From Apostichopus japonicus (taxonomy: Eukaryota; Echinodermata; Holothuroidea; Aspidochirotida; Stichopodidae), in NCBI RefSeq assembly GCF_037975245.1, contig NC_092568.1:31588501-31652500 (forward strand): a DNA stretch of 64,000 nt, written 5' to 3'. Made by a program: the position numbers and the translations under genes. A model generated the notes under the pieces. That model saw only the letters and a program-made list of their open reading frames with translations. It ran no database searches and had not been told where the DNA came from. Positions 48,071 through 59,306 of the stretch are shown here, in pieces. How positions within the stretch are numbered: the stretch's first letter is position 1; each line of letters opens with the position of its first letter.

Positions 48071-48880
48071 TTAGTTTACTTTCTTAATTAGTTTTCTCGT
48101 TGCCATACTCTTGTTTCCCAGTTGGCCACCTGACCTTTGATTTTGGATTTCTCTTTTCACTTCAGCCCTTAATTTATTGCAAAATATATGGAGGCGCACA
48201 TTGAGAAACCGTGATAGGAGCTTTCCTTGGATGTTGTGACAATCTGGGAATTGAAATTCAGCAGTTGTCAAACCCACAACAGAGGTATCTGTTTCTTGGT
48301 GTGTTTACCATGGAAAGAAGGTCGTCACTACTGAACTTTCTGAACATCTTTTCAGCTGCCCAAAGGTACTGGAATGCAAGTTCTGTTAGGTGAACTAAAC
48401 AACCCTCTTTGTACTCTTTTAGAATGGTCAGCTTAGCTGGAACCGGCAATGATGGTGAAGTGGATTTGACTTTAGCCTGGACAATGTAGCCTGGACATTT
48501 CTTTGTAGCTGTGTGATGGAGTACCCAACAAGGTAGTAGAGGCTATTCATCTCATCAGCAGACAATTGAAGTGTGGATCCTTCTTGATTCAAGATCACAT
48601 CAGGGATGTCAGAATCATTCTCAATAGATGGAGTGGTGTCAGCATTGAACTCTGCAAGGAATTCATTATCATCCTCTTGATAGCTCCCAGCTTGGAGAGA
48701 CTTGAGAAACTGAGCTATGGTGATTATGCGTAATGCATATCTGATTTCAAGTGGTGAGGGAACTGGATTCTTCATCCGCACACTACTACATAAATTCTCC
48801 AGGCAGTCTTGTGTGAAGCCTGAGGTAAGAAGAAATTTGTGATCATGAATGTCAAGGATTGATTGTGTTGACAGAGTCAC
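48071..48880 (-). pseudogene. THAP9/P-element-like transposase, C-terminal relic
   Basis: The minus strand from 48880 reads HKFLLTSGFTQDCLENLCSS then RMKNPVPSPLEIRYALRI, the FTQD.LE helical motif near the end of P-type and THAP9 transposases. It continues to LYYLVGYSITQLQRN. After a frameshift near 48440 it reads LTILKEYKEGCLVHLTELAF and EKMFRKF. A second shift near 48265 leads to GKLLSRFLNVRLHIFCNKLR and a basic tail. Stops and shifts show it is dead. The catalytic core was not found between 48.9 and 53 kb. Confidence 0.7.
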
Positions 48881-49899
48881 TCCTGTCTGGACTGGCTTCA
48901 GATGTGAAACTTGATGCTACAGATGTGAAACTTGGGATTATAGTAATTTGAAGCACGGGGATCCTCAATATGGACATTAAATCAATGAAGCTGAATTTTG
49001 GCACATTGATAAAGCATATAACAAAGAACTTTTATCTTTCTCTAAATGGAAATACTTCTTTCTGAAGTTGGAGAAAAATGTTGCAAATTTTCACAAATTT
49101 TTGCTGAAACGGCTGATATTTGTTATGTGCAATCTGCCTTTGGCATAGGTAACAATATTTTATGTCTGAAATTGCAGATATTGTGGAAGTCATGAGACCA
49201 CTCTTCTAGTTAAGCTAATTTTGAGGAAAATTTACGGTCTCAATTTTTTTTTTTTTAAATGGCAGAAAATGAGATAGCCTGGGCCCTACTTTGAGTGTAC
49301 TCTATATTCATAAACAAAAGCATGTTTGAGATTTAATTTGCATAGGATCCTTGGTCAGTGCCAGTTGTACAGGAAAAGTGCCAAAAGAAGGTCAAGCAGG
49401 TTGTACGTTTTACAAACAGCGCCCTCAAACTTAAGAAATCTCACTTCTGGCCCTAATTGGGGGTCCAATTTGGGCCTGTGGGTTTCAATTTCAATATTTC
49501 TTTAAACACAATATTCCAGGAGTGTATTAACATTATCACGCATTTCATAAGTATGAAAATGCTTGCACAAGCCGATTTTGAGTAGTTCAGATAACAACAA
49601 CTTCTTAGCTTTAGCATACAGGTGCTTAACAAATAAGAGGGTGGTACACTAGCATAAGGACTCCCAATAAAGTGCCTTTTCTGGGTCATATGCCCTACCA
49701 TGTATGAGAACAGCGCCCTCGAAAATCACAATTTTACTAATATTTTGGGCTATTTTTGGCATTTCAAGGTCAGAGTTGGTCATAATTAAAAGGGTTTTTC
49801 TTGGTTTTCAATACAAAACTAGTAAGACATGTATAGTTATGATGCAAAGAATAAGTTAAAACATCTTTTTGACAATTTATTAATGCTCCGATGAGCAGC

Positions 49900-50088
49900 T
49901 TAAAAGTATATGTACAAATATGTACAAAATCGTGTGCTCTTTCTGCTGAGTGCATTTAACTGATCAGGGTTATACCCTTTAACAAAGGCAAGTTCTTGCA
50001 TTTTTTTACATTTGCCTATTACCTTCTTTTCTCTCCTTACCTTCCGAAGTGCCTCCTGTGTTGGGTTATTTAAGGTCCTTTTTGGCAT
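49900..50088 (-). pseudogene. Possible coiled-coil piece of the same transposase relic
   Basis: Reads MPKRTLNNPTQEALRKVRRE then KKVIGKCKKMQELAFVKGY, similar in style to the basic coiled coil after the THAP domain in THAP/P-type proteins. The assignment rests on order and strand only. Confidence 0.3.
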
Positions 50089-51918
50089 ACCTCAGTTGCA
50101 CTAAATGTATTGCAGCTGATAATGGATTAGCATCCATTTCTTTTTTTCTCATCACCTTTGGTAGTGCTAGCATTATTGCCACATTCAGAAGTCTTCTCAG
50201 TTTTATGCACTGAAATGTAAACAGAAATCTTAGTTTTGACTCTTTATAGAAGAATATATCAAGCCACTGTACTGTATTTGTGTATTGTTAACAGGAATAA
50301 AAAAGTGATGTGCAATGATTAATTGTTTGTATTATATTTCTACAATATCAAAGATATTAACGATACTCAGATGATGTGAAGAGTATTTTCCACACATGAA
50401 CCTTATATTGAAGGGAAAAAATGCAAAATTTTAGGAATCTAACCAAGCACCCATCAAGGGGAGTTTGTTTGTACAATTATTGGAAACTGTGACCTGATGT
50501 GACAGATTAATGTGAAAGATAGGGCAGTAGATTACCTTGTAAATGAGCATTGTCATTTGTTTTATTGTTTCTAATGTTTGCAAATTTAAAGTTGCATTCT
50601 GCCATTTGTAAGATTTCTGTCTCATTATTGGAGAATAAAATACTTCTCCTTAAATATACTGCATCAGTTGTTGTCACTTGATCATTGCTAGTAGCAGTAG
50701 TGTGTGAGCTAAACAGCCTAATGATGTGTATACAGTAATACAAACATGCAAATTGCCAGATTTTTTAACTGTTGCCTATATATGTACAGTAACTTTAAGT
50801 TACTTTTAAGAAAATCGTCACAATATTATTATCCAATCAGGATTTGATGCTATCCTTGAGTCCATTATTCAGATGATGAGGCAAGTTCCTCCTTCAATTT
50901 CCTTGATTAAACTTAAAACCTTACATCTTAACCAACTGCCACTGAGTGTCCATTTGAAAGCCTCAGACCAGGGAGTTGTTATGGAACTCCCTGCTCAGAC
51001 ACACAACTACATTGATTAAAACACAGACTTAAATGCTGTGGTTGCAGGAACTAGATTTAACTTCAAGAGTCACTAAACGGGTTCATCTTTATCACAGTCT
51101 GCATACAGTGCATATTATTGATGTAAATAGCAGTGTAATATGTAAATTACTCTCAGGAATATCAGCTCAATCCAATCATGATTTGATGCTATCCTTGAGT
51201 CCATTATTCAGATGATGAGGCAAGATTCTCTTCCACTTTCCATGATGAAGGTAAAACTTTATATCTTAACCAACTGCCACTGAAAGTCCATTTGAAAGTC
51301 TCAGACCCACAAGTGCATTGATTAAAACACAGACTTTAATGCTGTGATTGCATAAGCGTACGGGACCATTTCAGTTTGGGGGGCAGAACGTTTTGTGCCC
51401 GAAAGTTCCCGTGACACTATCTAAGCGGAGCGCCACCATCGGTTGGCGCGTAGCGTACAAGAAAATTTTTGGCACGCAATGCCTCTCAGATTGTCGGAAA
51501 CGGCACTTCTGAGGCCTTGCAAGTTGCATCTAATCATTCTTTATTTTATAATCTCACGTTTTAGAAATTTACACTTCCCCAAAAATTTGGTAAATTAGAA
51601 GCAGAAAAAATGGTAACAGCACTTTGAAGGGGAAAAATTGGACAGTATATTTTTTAAGCTCCCATTTAGTTTCCTTATATATTTTTTTAACACAGTACTC
51701 AGCTACCTCAAGAAAAAACATATATTGTTCAACGACACGTAGGCGGGATAATGTCGCTGTGTCGGGTGAGACTGCAATTTGTCTCACAAAAAAAGTATAA
51801 AATATTACAAAGAATATGATAAACCTGTACTTCTAGGCTTGTAGGCACTCCCCCCCCCCCCCCCACACACACACAAGAAAACGTTTCTTATATACACTCA
51901 TGTTGAGAATGTCCAGGT

Positions 51919-52567
51919 CAAGGGCGGCGGAAGCACTTTTAATCTGGGGGGGGGGGGCACCGACATCAATGGGCACTTTGCAGAAATTCGATTGGACTGA
52001 TGCAGCCTTATATTTAGTACCCTTTATAACTCTTATTGTATTATCTTATTTGTGTATACACATCACTCCATCAAGCCCCCCCCCCCCACCCCGTATATGC
52101 ATACTAGCACTGCAATATCCAATGTGCAAATTGGGAAACAAGGAACAAGTTTTCTTTTGAGACAAAATGAGGTGAAATCATGCTAGTTGCTAATGTAGGA
52201 ATCTTCCGAATTAGAGTTTTTTCTTGTTAATATCTTAACAAATTTTTTCCATTCGAAATAGCTTTGAGTTTGACCCACAGAAATTCATTAAAAGTCACGG
52301 GCTTAGCCAGGATTTGCAAAGTTGTATGCACGACTATCTGAGTGGAGCGCCACCATCAGTTGGCGCGGAGCGTACTAGAAATTTTTTGGTTTTACAAACC
52401 CCTCAGATGGCCGGAAACGGCCCTTCCCGAGTGTTCATTCTGGTTCCCTGGCCTCTTGCTAACTTGAGGCACCTCAATTTTTATGTAGAAAAAAGGCACA
52501 TTTTTAACCTGAGAAAAAGGTGGGTGGCACGTGCCCCCTGTGCCCCCCCCCGGTTCCGCCGCCCTTG
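51919..52567. mobile_element. 649-bp hAT-like element nested in 51351-52944
   Basis: Ends caagggcggcggaa and ttccgccgcccttg are exact inverses; perfect 8-bp duplication gtccaggt at 51911-51918 and 52568-52575. It shares an internal gcgccaccatcagttggcgc-type segment with its host, so the two are related families. Confidence 0.93.
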
Positions 52568-52750
52568 GTCCAGGTATACAATTGACTAGTTAGAAAAAAA
52601 TTGATCGTGCAAAAAGCGTGGTAGCCCAGATGAACTGCGCTTACGGTGGTGTTACACGGAAATATTCGGGCATCATGATGTTAAATAAAGAAAATCATGG
52701 AATTGTCGGGCAAGAATTTGAAAAAGATTCGGGCAAGCTACTGCATATAT

Positions 52751-52894
52751 TTCCAGAGGACAAGAAATTCGGGCAAAAGTCCTGAAAAATTCGGGCAGCC
52801 TAAGAAAAAAATTATATATATATATATTCTTTTTTTCTCCTCTTAGGCTGCCCGAATTTTTCAGGACTTTTGCCCGAATTTCTTGTTCTCTGGA
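52751..52894. repeat. ~60-bp near-perfect hairpin
   Basis: Arms contain gaaattcgggcaaaagtcct and its complement around an AT-rich loop (about 52813-52829), inside the right part of the 1.6-kb transposon. Probably a subterminal structure of that element. Confidence 0.85.
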
Positions 52895-53092
52895 AATTTG
52901 GGGGGGCAGTCTGCCCCCCCTTCCCCCCGCCTCGTACGCCTATGTGTGATTACAGAAACTGGATTTCAGTCTAAGAGTCACTCCGCAGGTTCATCTTTAT
53001 CACAGTCTGCTAACTGTGGCTTACTATGTGATAGGGAAGCATATGTGTGGTCTATGAGCATCATTTGCTTTCGCTATTCCATGTGAACCTCT

Positions 53093-53317
53093 TCAAGGAC
53101 CGTGCTTCTTTCCTTTGGAGCTCTTCGCCTTTTGGGGGATAGGCCTGTGCTGGAAAATTTTTGGCATAGCCTCTTTTCTCAATTTCTTCTTCCCAGTAGC
53201 TGGATCAATTTTTAAATTGATCTTCTTCAAAGTGAGCCTAGAAACCACAAGCAAATGATGCAAATTGTTTGGCATAAGTTCATATAGGGGGTGGACATTT
53301 CCTACAAAGTTAACCAA
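53093..53317 (-). pseudogene. Possible THAP-domain end fragment
   Basis: The minus strand reads LKIDPATGKKKLRKEAMPKI then FQHRPIPQKAKSSKGKK; the LR..AMPKIF stretch resembles the AVPTIF box that closes THAP domains. The zinc-binding C2CH residues are not visible. Its position upstream of the transposase relic on the same strand fits a single dead element or gene about 5 kb long. Confidence 0.3.
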
Positions 53318-54131
53318 CTTACAATCTGGTACCCTGTAATATCATCTCAACAAAGAGATAAACTGTGAGCCAAAAGTGGATACAGACTTGCTTAAGGTGG
53401 TTGAGGCCAGTGAGGAACTTTCTGGAGAGCACATGTCACCTTTGATTTGTAAACAAAGTGCTGGCATTTTTCAGGGAGTTGTAATGTACTGTCTAAAGAT
53501 AGTATTAAAAGAGTTATTTTAACTTTGTCTTGTCAATGTGGGTGTCAAATAGGGCAATGGGGGGTTACTAACACCACGGCAATGAGTTTCTGGGATAAGT
53601 GCATTAATAAAGTGTTAAAGGTGTATCATACTGCATTTTCACCATCACCCCCAACCCCCTACCTAAATAGGCATTTCATTGGAAATTCACAGAAATGTTT
53701 GCATTTTAATCAAATACCAGTTAACAATGAATGTTCAAAAGGGATCAAGTCTTGCTTTACAACAGTCCAATAATAGAAACCATGCACTGCCCAGGCTAAG
53801 GCCTGCGCAATATATTGAACATGTCATGTTTATTTCCAGTCATCTAATGGTGCTTATGAACACATTGGCTTTACAAGAGGTACTCAAAACCATCCATTGT
53901 TAGCTCAGCCGTGCCAACATGCTGTAATATTTGCAAAGTTTACCCATATGCACAACTTTGTAGTTTCTGATGAGGAACGTTTGCCTATTTGTGTAATAAA
54001 AATTTCTTTTCTGTTTAATAATACGTTATAACGGTTTATCATAATCAGGAAATAATACAAGAAAATTAACTGATACAGGCCTGAATAAAACCCCAAAGTA
54101 TGAGAAATCTCTCCGTTTTGAATACAGATTA
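53318..54131. other. No gene seen
   Basis: Non-coding sequence with short open stretches in several frames and no recognisable domain, splice pattern or repeat. Confidence 0.4.
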
Positions 54132-54736
54132 CAGTGGCGGCGCCAAGGGGGGGGGGGGGGCTTGGGGGCTTTAGCCCCCCACTGAAGTAGTCAGCCCCCC
54201 ATTAGCCCCCCCCCCCCAACTGAAAAAAAACCTCATTGAAACAATATAGCCTACCCAAATTTTGTCAGCCATAACGCAGTGCTACAATGGTCAATGGAAA
54301 TTTTGATGAATTTTGTTCTCATACGGCAATGTGTGCGTTTCACAAACAGCGTGTATACAGACTAAAACAGGAGTTGTGTCAGAGAGCGCGATATAATAAT
54401 TGAGCAAAGGAATTGGATCTTTCACAGCAGGTAATATTTTAGTGATACGAAAACTGTGAATTGGTATCTTCCATTCTAATTTGACTAAAGTTACTCACAA
54501 AAAAATGCATATTTTTGGAGAAATTTTCAGGTGACAAAAGCCTCGCTAAATGCCACCATTTTGCATGTAGGCCTTTCCAGGATTGGGAAAAATTTCAAAA
54601 GGGGAGGGGGTCACCCCCTCCCCTTATACCCCTCCCCCAGGACGGCGATCACTCAATCTTGTAAGCCACCCAAAAAATTGCCTCAGCCCCCCCCCCCCTT
54701 AGCCTCCCCAACTAAAAATTCCTGGCGCCGCCACTG
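54132..54736. mobile_element. 605-bp hAT-like element
   Basis: Ends cagtggcggcgcca and tggcgccgccactg are exact inverses; perfect 8-bp duplication acagatta at 54124-54131 and 54737-54744. Contains G-runs, C-runs and ggggagggggtcacccc; no transposase. Confidence 0.94.
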
Positions 54737-55263
54737 ACAGATTACGCGGTTTTATAGTGTAAAAGCCACGGAAACATATAAAGTTGGGTTGCCAAGTAGT
54801 AGTTTGGGTCTCGAAAAGTTTTAGAAAATTGAATTACCAATTTTGGTGGAAACGCTAGATTCCGCCAAATTTGAAAGCACCTACGGTGGCATACTCCTAT
54901 TAGCGTCTTTATCAATCCGCCCCAAGTGTTCTCCTTTAGGAAAAGTGCCAATTAGGAGAAGGAGAACAACTTTTTTGCTACGTTATCAATCAGGATCTGT
55001 TTTTTTTTTTTTTTTTTTTTTGTGGCTTGGATGTTAAAAAACATGAATGGGGGCACATGTGGTGCAAAAATTTGGTCAATTTTAGACCAGTTTAGCCCCC
55101 CCAGGAGCAGCGTACGAAAATTGTTTACGACTGAGTAAAGAGGTGTGCTTACAAGTGACGAAAACTTCAGGCTCTCGTAGCAAAAAAAATCTGCATGGTC
55201 ATGGTACAAAAGAATTGATGGTGCCATGAAAGGCCAACTTGTTAGCTAATAGCTATCCGGTGA

Positions 55264-56119
55264 GCGTATTTTTTTTCCTAGGAGGGTTAGGGGAAATTAT
55301 CATATATAGGCGTATCTAAACCCTCGCGCATGCGTGTTACTCATAGACACGCGTTACTCATCGATCGCTGTACTACACATGTGTCGGCCTGGGTTTACGT
55401 GGGCAGTATGTACGCTGTACAAAGCAATAGATCTCCGCTGTACAGTTTTACACGTAATGCAGTTTGCTTTTTGGCCAAGGATTACCAAGTGAGAATTGAA
55501 GAAAATAAGTGAAAGAAATACAAATTAAAGCGCGATCAAATCGTCACTTCGTCACCCTCAATATCATCACATAATTATTTTTCACTTGTACAATTAAACA
55601 ATGTTGCAAAGCAGATAAAGTACCGAATGACTGATAGTTCATAAAAGCAGGCTTAAGTTTATATTAGTACCATGTACATAATTTTAAAGTTTACCGTAAC
55701 AGTAAAGTTTACCGTGAAGCTAGAATTACATGAAATGTAGGCTAGCAGATTAACATTAACCAAACCATTACCGTCGCGGACAATGATGACGACAGATGAA
55801 ATCCGTACATTATGTCTAAAATCTGGGTGAGAGGATAACTTTATTCTATGCAACTGTATCGAGTAACTTTACCTCTAATCTAGGGTGAGATTCCAGCTGA
55901 AGATTGGCGCAAGGATTGTCAGTCGAACAGGTCTCCATTGTTGCACGAACGCATATATACATATACATGTGTGCAAAACGTGAATCGCGTCGCACACACT
56001 GTATGTACGACTACTACTACTAGCTATAAACTTTTAACGAGTAACACGCTTGCGCGAGGGTCTGGATACGCCTACATATGAAAATTGCCCCTAACCCTCC
56101 TAGGAAAAAAAAATTACGC
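55264..56119. mobile_element. 856-bp Mutator-like MITE with ~78-bp inverted ends
   Basis: Left end gcgtattttttttcctagga and right end, reversed, gcgtaatttttttttcctag extend as inverted repeats to about 55341 and 56039. The 9-bp duplication atccggtga lies at 55255-55263 and 56120-56128. Long inverted ends and a 9-bp duplication fit Mutator-like elements. No transposase. Confidence 0.88.
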
Positions 56120-56128
56120 ATCCGGTGA

Positions 56129-58974
56129 TGGGTAGCGTTTAGCTAGTGAAAACTTCTATCTAGACTTAAAGGCCACATTACGTTTGTGGTTTAGTGTGTA
56201 AGTCAATGGGGCTTCAATGGGCGTATATGCTACCCTACGCTATAGAACCCTAGAAAAGTGAGGAAAAAACTGCTAGATCTAGTGTAATTACTCTAACGCT
56301 GGTAACCTTGCTTTATTTTGCCTAGTCGTCATTGACATATATAATAATATATAACATATATGGAGCAGGCCAAGAGCAGCCAGAGCTGAAATAAGGTGAT
56401 GACCTTCCTGCGGAGGAATCTCGGCGGATTAAAACACTTCCGAGTTACGAGTAGTGGAAGAAAATGATCGACTGATAGCCCTGCTTGCAGCCACCACCAC
56501 AGGTATAAGTGTGCAACGTCCACAATTAAGAAAGATTCGTGTTTTGCTCAGTTCAGCTCAGACGAAAGCATAGGCCTATGTGGTAATTCTATGCACCCCT
56601 TCTTATTGCCAGGAGACAAATAACAATTTGTGATACCTTCGGTAAAGCTGCAAAAGAATGATTCTTTTCTTGCTTAAGTCTAAAAACCGCAATAGTATTA
56701 TATGCTTCAATGAATTCTTTCTTAACACAACATTACAGGCAGAAGCAATTGTAATACAATGTCTGAAAGGATCGACGTCTTTAGCCTGACAAAAATGTGA
56801 ATGGTTTCAAAGTCAAATTCTCTTGCGAACTTAACCATTTGCAGAAATCATTTTTTGTCGAAGTCCCTTAAGAAAATATTCGTTTTTAAGATCGCAGGAA
56901 TCGCAGGGTTAGTCGTCATCAATACAAAGCTCACAGACAATTTGAGCCACACATAAATTTGAAATATGCGTGCCAATTTTGTGAATGGTTTCAAAGTCAA
57001 ATTCTCTTGCGAACTTAACCATTTGCAGAAATCATTTTTTGTCGAAGTCCCTTAAAAAAAAATATTCGTTTTTAAGATCGCAGGAATCGCAGGGTTAGTC
57101 GTCATCAATACAAAGCTCACAGACAATTTGAGCCACACATAAACCTGAAATATGCGTGCCAATGTTGTGAATGGTTTCAAAGTCAAAAATAAATATTTAT
57201 ATGGCTCTTTGGGAACGTCTTCAGTGACCCCACTCCCCCCGAGGCCTCGTTACCTTCTTCCGAATGGTGATTCTCCACTGTGTCCGTTTCCATTGCACCA
57301 GTCTCATTCCTTCCTTCACCTTTTTCTTTCTTATCATGTTCGATTTGTCAAGATACATGCTTAATGTGACATTTATGACCGCATTTTACAGAACACATAC
57401 ATATCCCACAATAATATTCATCGCACGAATGTTTCCTTATTTTCCCATTTTTTGCCTTACATCGTTACTGTGTTTGCATTATGTCTCATTAAAATGGTTA
57501 TCGTAGCAAACCTGATTTTTAAATTCCCTATTACAGATTCTGTAATTGATCCAACCCTACATTTTGGTTGGATCTTACAAGTTACCCCCGTAACACAGTT
57601 TACACGTGTTTCGGCAATCATGACGATCACGTTTGTCGCAAACGGCACTGTGTTTCGCGCAGTATTAATTCTTATTAAAGAAGCCAGGGACACTATAGTT
57701 ATACTAAAAACTCGGTGTGCTTGTCATGGAAATACAAAGATAGTTGTTTTTCTCTGTAATGACCAGAGATTATCAAACTGTTGCATGTGTTCTTTAGAAA
57801 ATACTAGAATTTGACATTTGGAAAGAAATTTTCTTAACATTCTTAAATCTTAACAATTCCTCAATACAACAGGCTGTCCTAAACGGACTTGAGCTCGCGG
57901 GTATGTAAATCTCGCGCCATCTGTTTTTTGTTGTTGTAAACCAGTGCCCTTTCTAATGCTGTCATCCGATAGGCGTAGGAGGCTGGGGGCTGCACCCCCC
58001 CCCCCAACCAAAATTTTGATGAAAATTCGGGCAATATGGTGAGAATTTTCTGGCACCTACTGTAAGAAAAATAATTTGCAATGTGTTTTTCGATGGTTAA
58101 ACTGATATTATTATTATCATAATTATTGTAACGACTTCCCCAATATTTCTAACCAATATGGAAGGGTAATAACAGGCAAATGATTGTATGTTATTGGCAT
58201 GCGATGTAATAACCGATGCATGCCTATATGATATGCACATTCACATGTTGAACGCGCGGTATTCGCGCAAAAATTTTGGTTTCATTTTTCGTCTTGATCA
58301 TGAAGGGAGGTTGAGGGGGGGGGGGGGGTCGTCTGAAAGAAAGAACTCCCTTTTCGTACGGGAATTTCTAAACTCATGTCATAATAAGAAAATATCAGTA
58401 AGTTAGTACAAAATGTTATCATTATGCACTCTTATTTCTGAATCGGTGGTTACCCTTTTAAAGGTCGGTAAAATCTCCATAGTGACGGTCTGCAAACAGT
58501 ATAAAACTAATCTAATAACTCCAACCGAATATCTCTAGTCGTTACCCAAAGCGATTAGCTAGGCCAATTCCTCAAAGATGTTACGAAAGATCAGTGTTTG
58601 CTGATCAGCTCAGAGGAAAGCATAGACCTACGTGATATTTCCATTCAGCCCCTTGTTATTGACAGGACACAAACAATAATCTGTGCAACCTTCTCGTTCA
58701 GAGCAAATTATCAATGAACCCATATCATTGGGTTTTTTTTCAGGTAATGTTAAAAATGGAAAGAAACATTGCATAACGTGTGTGCATTATGAACTCAGGA
58801 CGAAGCATAACCCTTTCCCCTTAGCTCACTGCTTCAAACCAGGTATAAAAACGTTTCCGGGCTATGCCCCTCAACCCTGTCACCGTTATAACTTTAATAA
58901 GGTCTGAACATATGACAGAGATAAACAATTAATTTACATGATATAATAGTTTAAGTACATGCTAAGACTATAGC
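56129..58974. other. No gene seen; local tandem and dispersed repeats
   Basis: Includes the 184-bp tandem repeat at 56797-57190. A roughly 120-bp segment near 56527-56650 recurs, diverged, at 58580-58700 (shared agctcag.cgaaagcatag-like words). The open stretch at 57452-57814 has no recognisable domain and is opposed by an open stretch on the other strand. Confidence 0.5.
56797..57190. repeat. 184-bp tandem repeat, two full copies and a start of a third
   Basis: Units start gtgaatggtttcaaagtcaa at 56797, 56981 and 57167 and are almost identical, which implies a recent duplication. Confidence 0.93.
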
Positions 58975-59306
58975 CAGTGGCGTATCCACGGGGCGCGGTG
59001 GCGACAGGCTCCTCCCCCATGAATGCTTGTCCCCCCCCCCCAAGTCGCCCTCCCACTGGGATTTTGGGTATCGAAAAAAATACATGTGCGAAAACTATAT
59101 CATTGGTCTGAATGGTCTCGAATCTCCATGATGACCACTCATGAACGACCCTTCGACCGCGGACCGGCAGTAGGCTATACAGGGCCGGATTAAGCTTGTG
59201 GGAGGCCTGGGGCCAGCTTGGTGGTGGGGGCCCCCTCTAGCAATTTTTGAACTACCGAGTGACGGTGCTGGTGTCCACCATATGCGCATCATAGCGATGT
59301 TATGCC
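58975..59306. mobile_element. Probable degraded hAT-like element
   Basis: Starts cagtggcgtatcc after actatagc (58967-58974); the likely right end tatgcc is followed by actataat, matching six of eight bases. Inside is a second possible end, cagggccggattaagc (about 59180), so another insertion may be nested. Confidence 0.4.

Larger units (their letters stand above)
51351..52944. mobile_element. 1.6-kb hAT-like element containing a nested insertion
   Basis: Begins cataagcgtacggg and ends ctcgtacgcctatg (imperfect inverted ends). Flanks tgtgattg (51343-51350) and tgtgatta (52945-52952) are an 8-bp duplication with one change. The paralogous empty site is near 51037. Holds the 649-bp element below and a 144-bp hairpin near its right end. 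Confidence 0.88.
50832..53080. repeat. ~339-bp tandem duplication, second copy split by a transposon
   Basis: Copy 1 spans about 50832-51170; copy 2 spans 51171-51350 and resumes at 52945-53080. Both carry ttgatgctatccttgagtcc and ggttcatctttatcacagtc. Copy 1 shows the uninterrupted site. Confidence 0.88.

Noticed and set aside
57452-57814. 120-codon open frame with an opposing open frame
   Set aside because: No domain, splice context or codon pattern supports it; both strands are open, which suggests chance.
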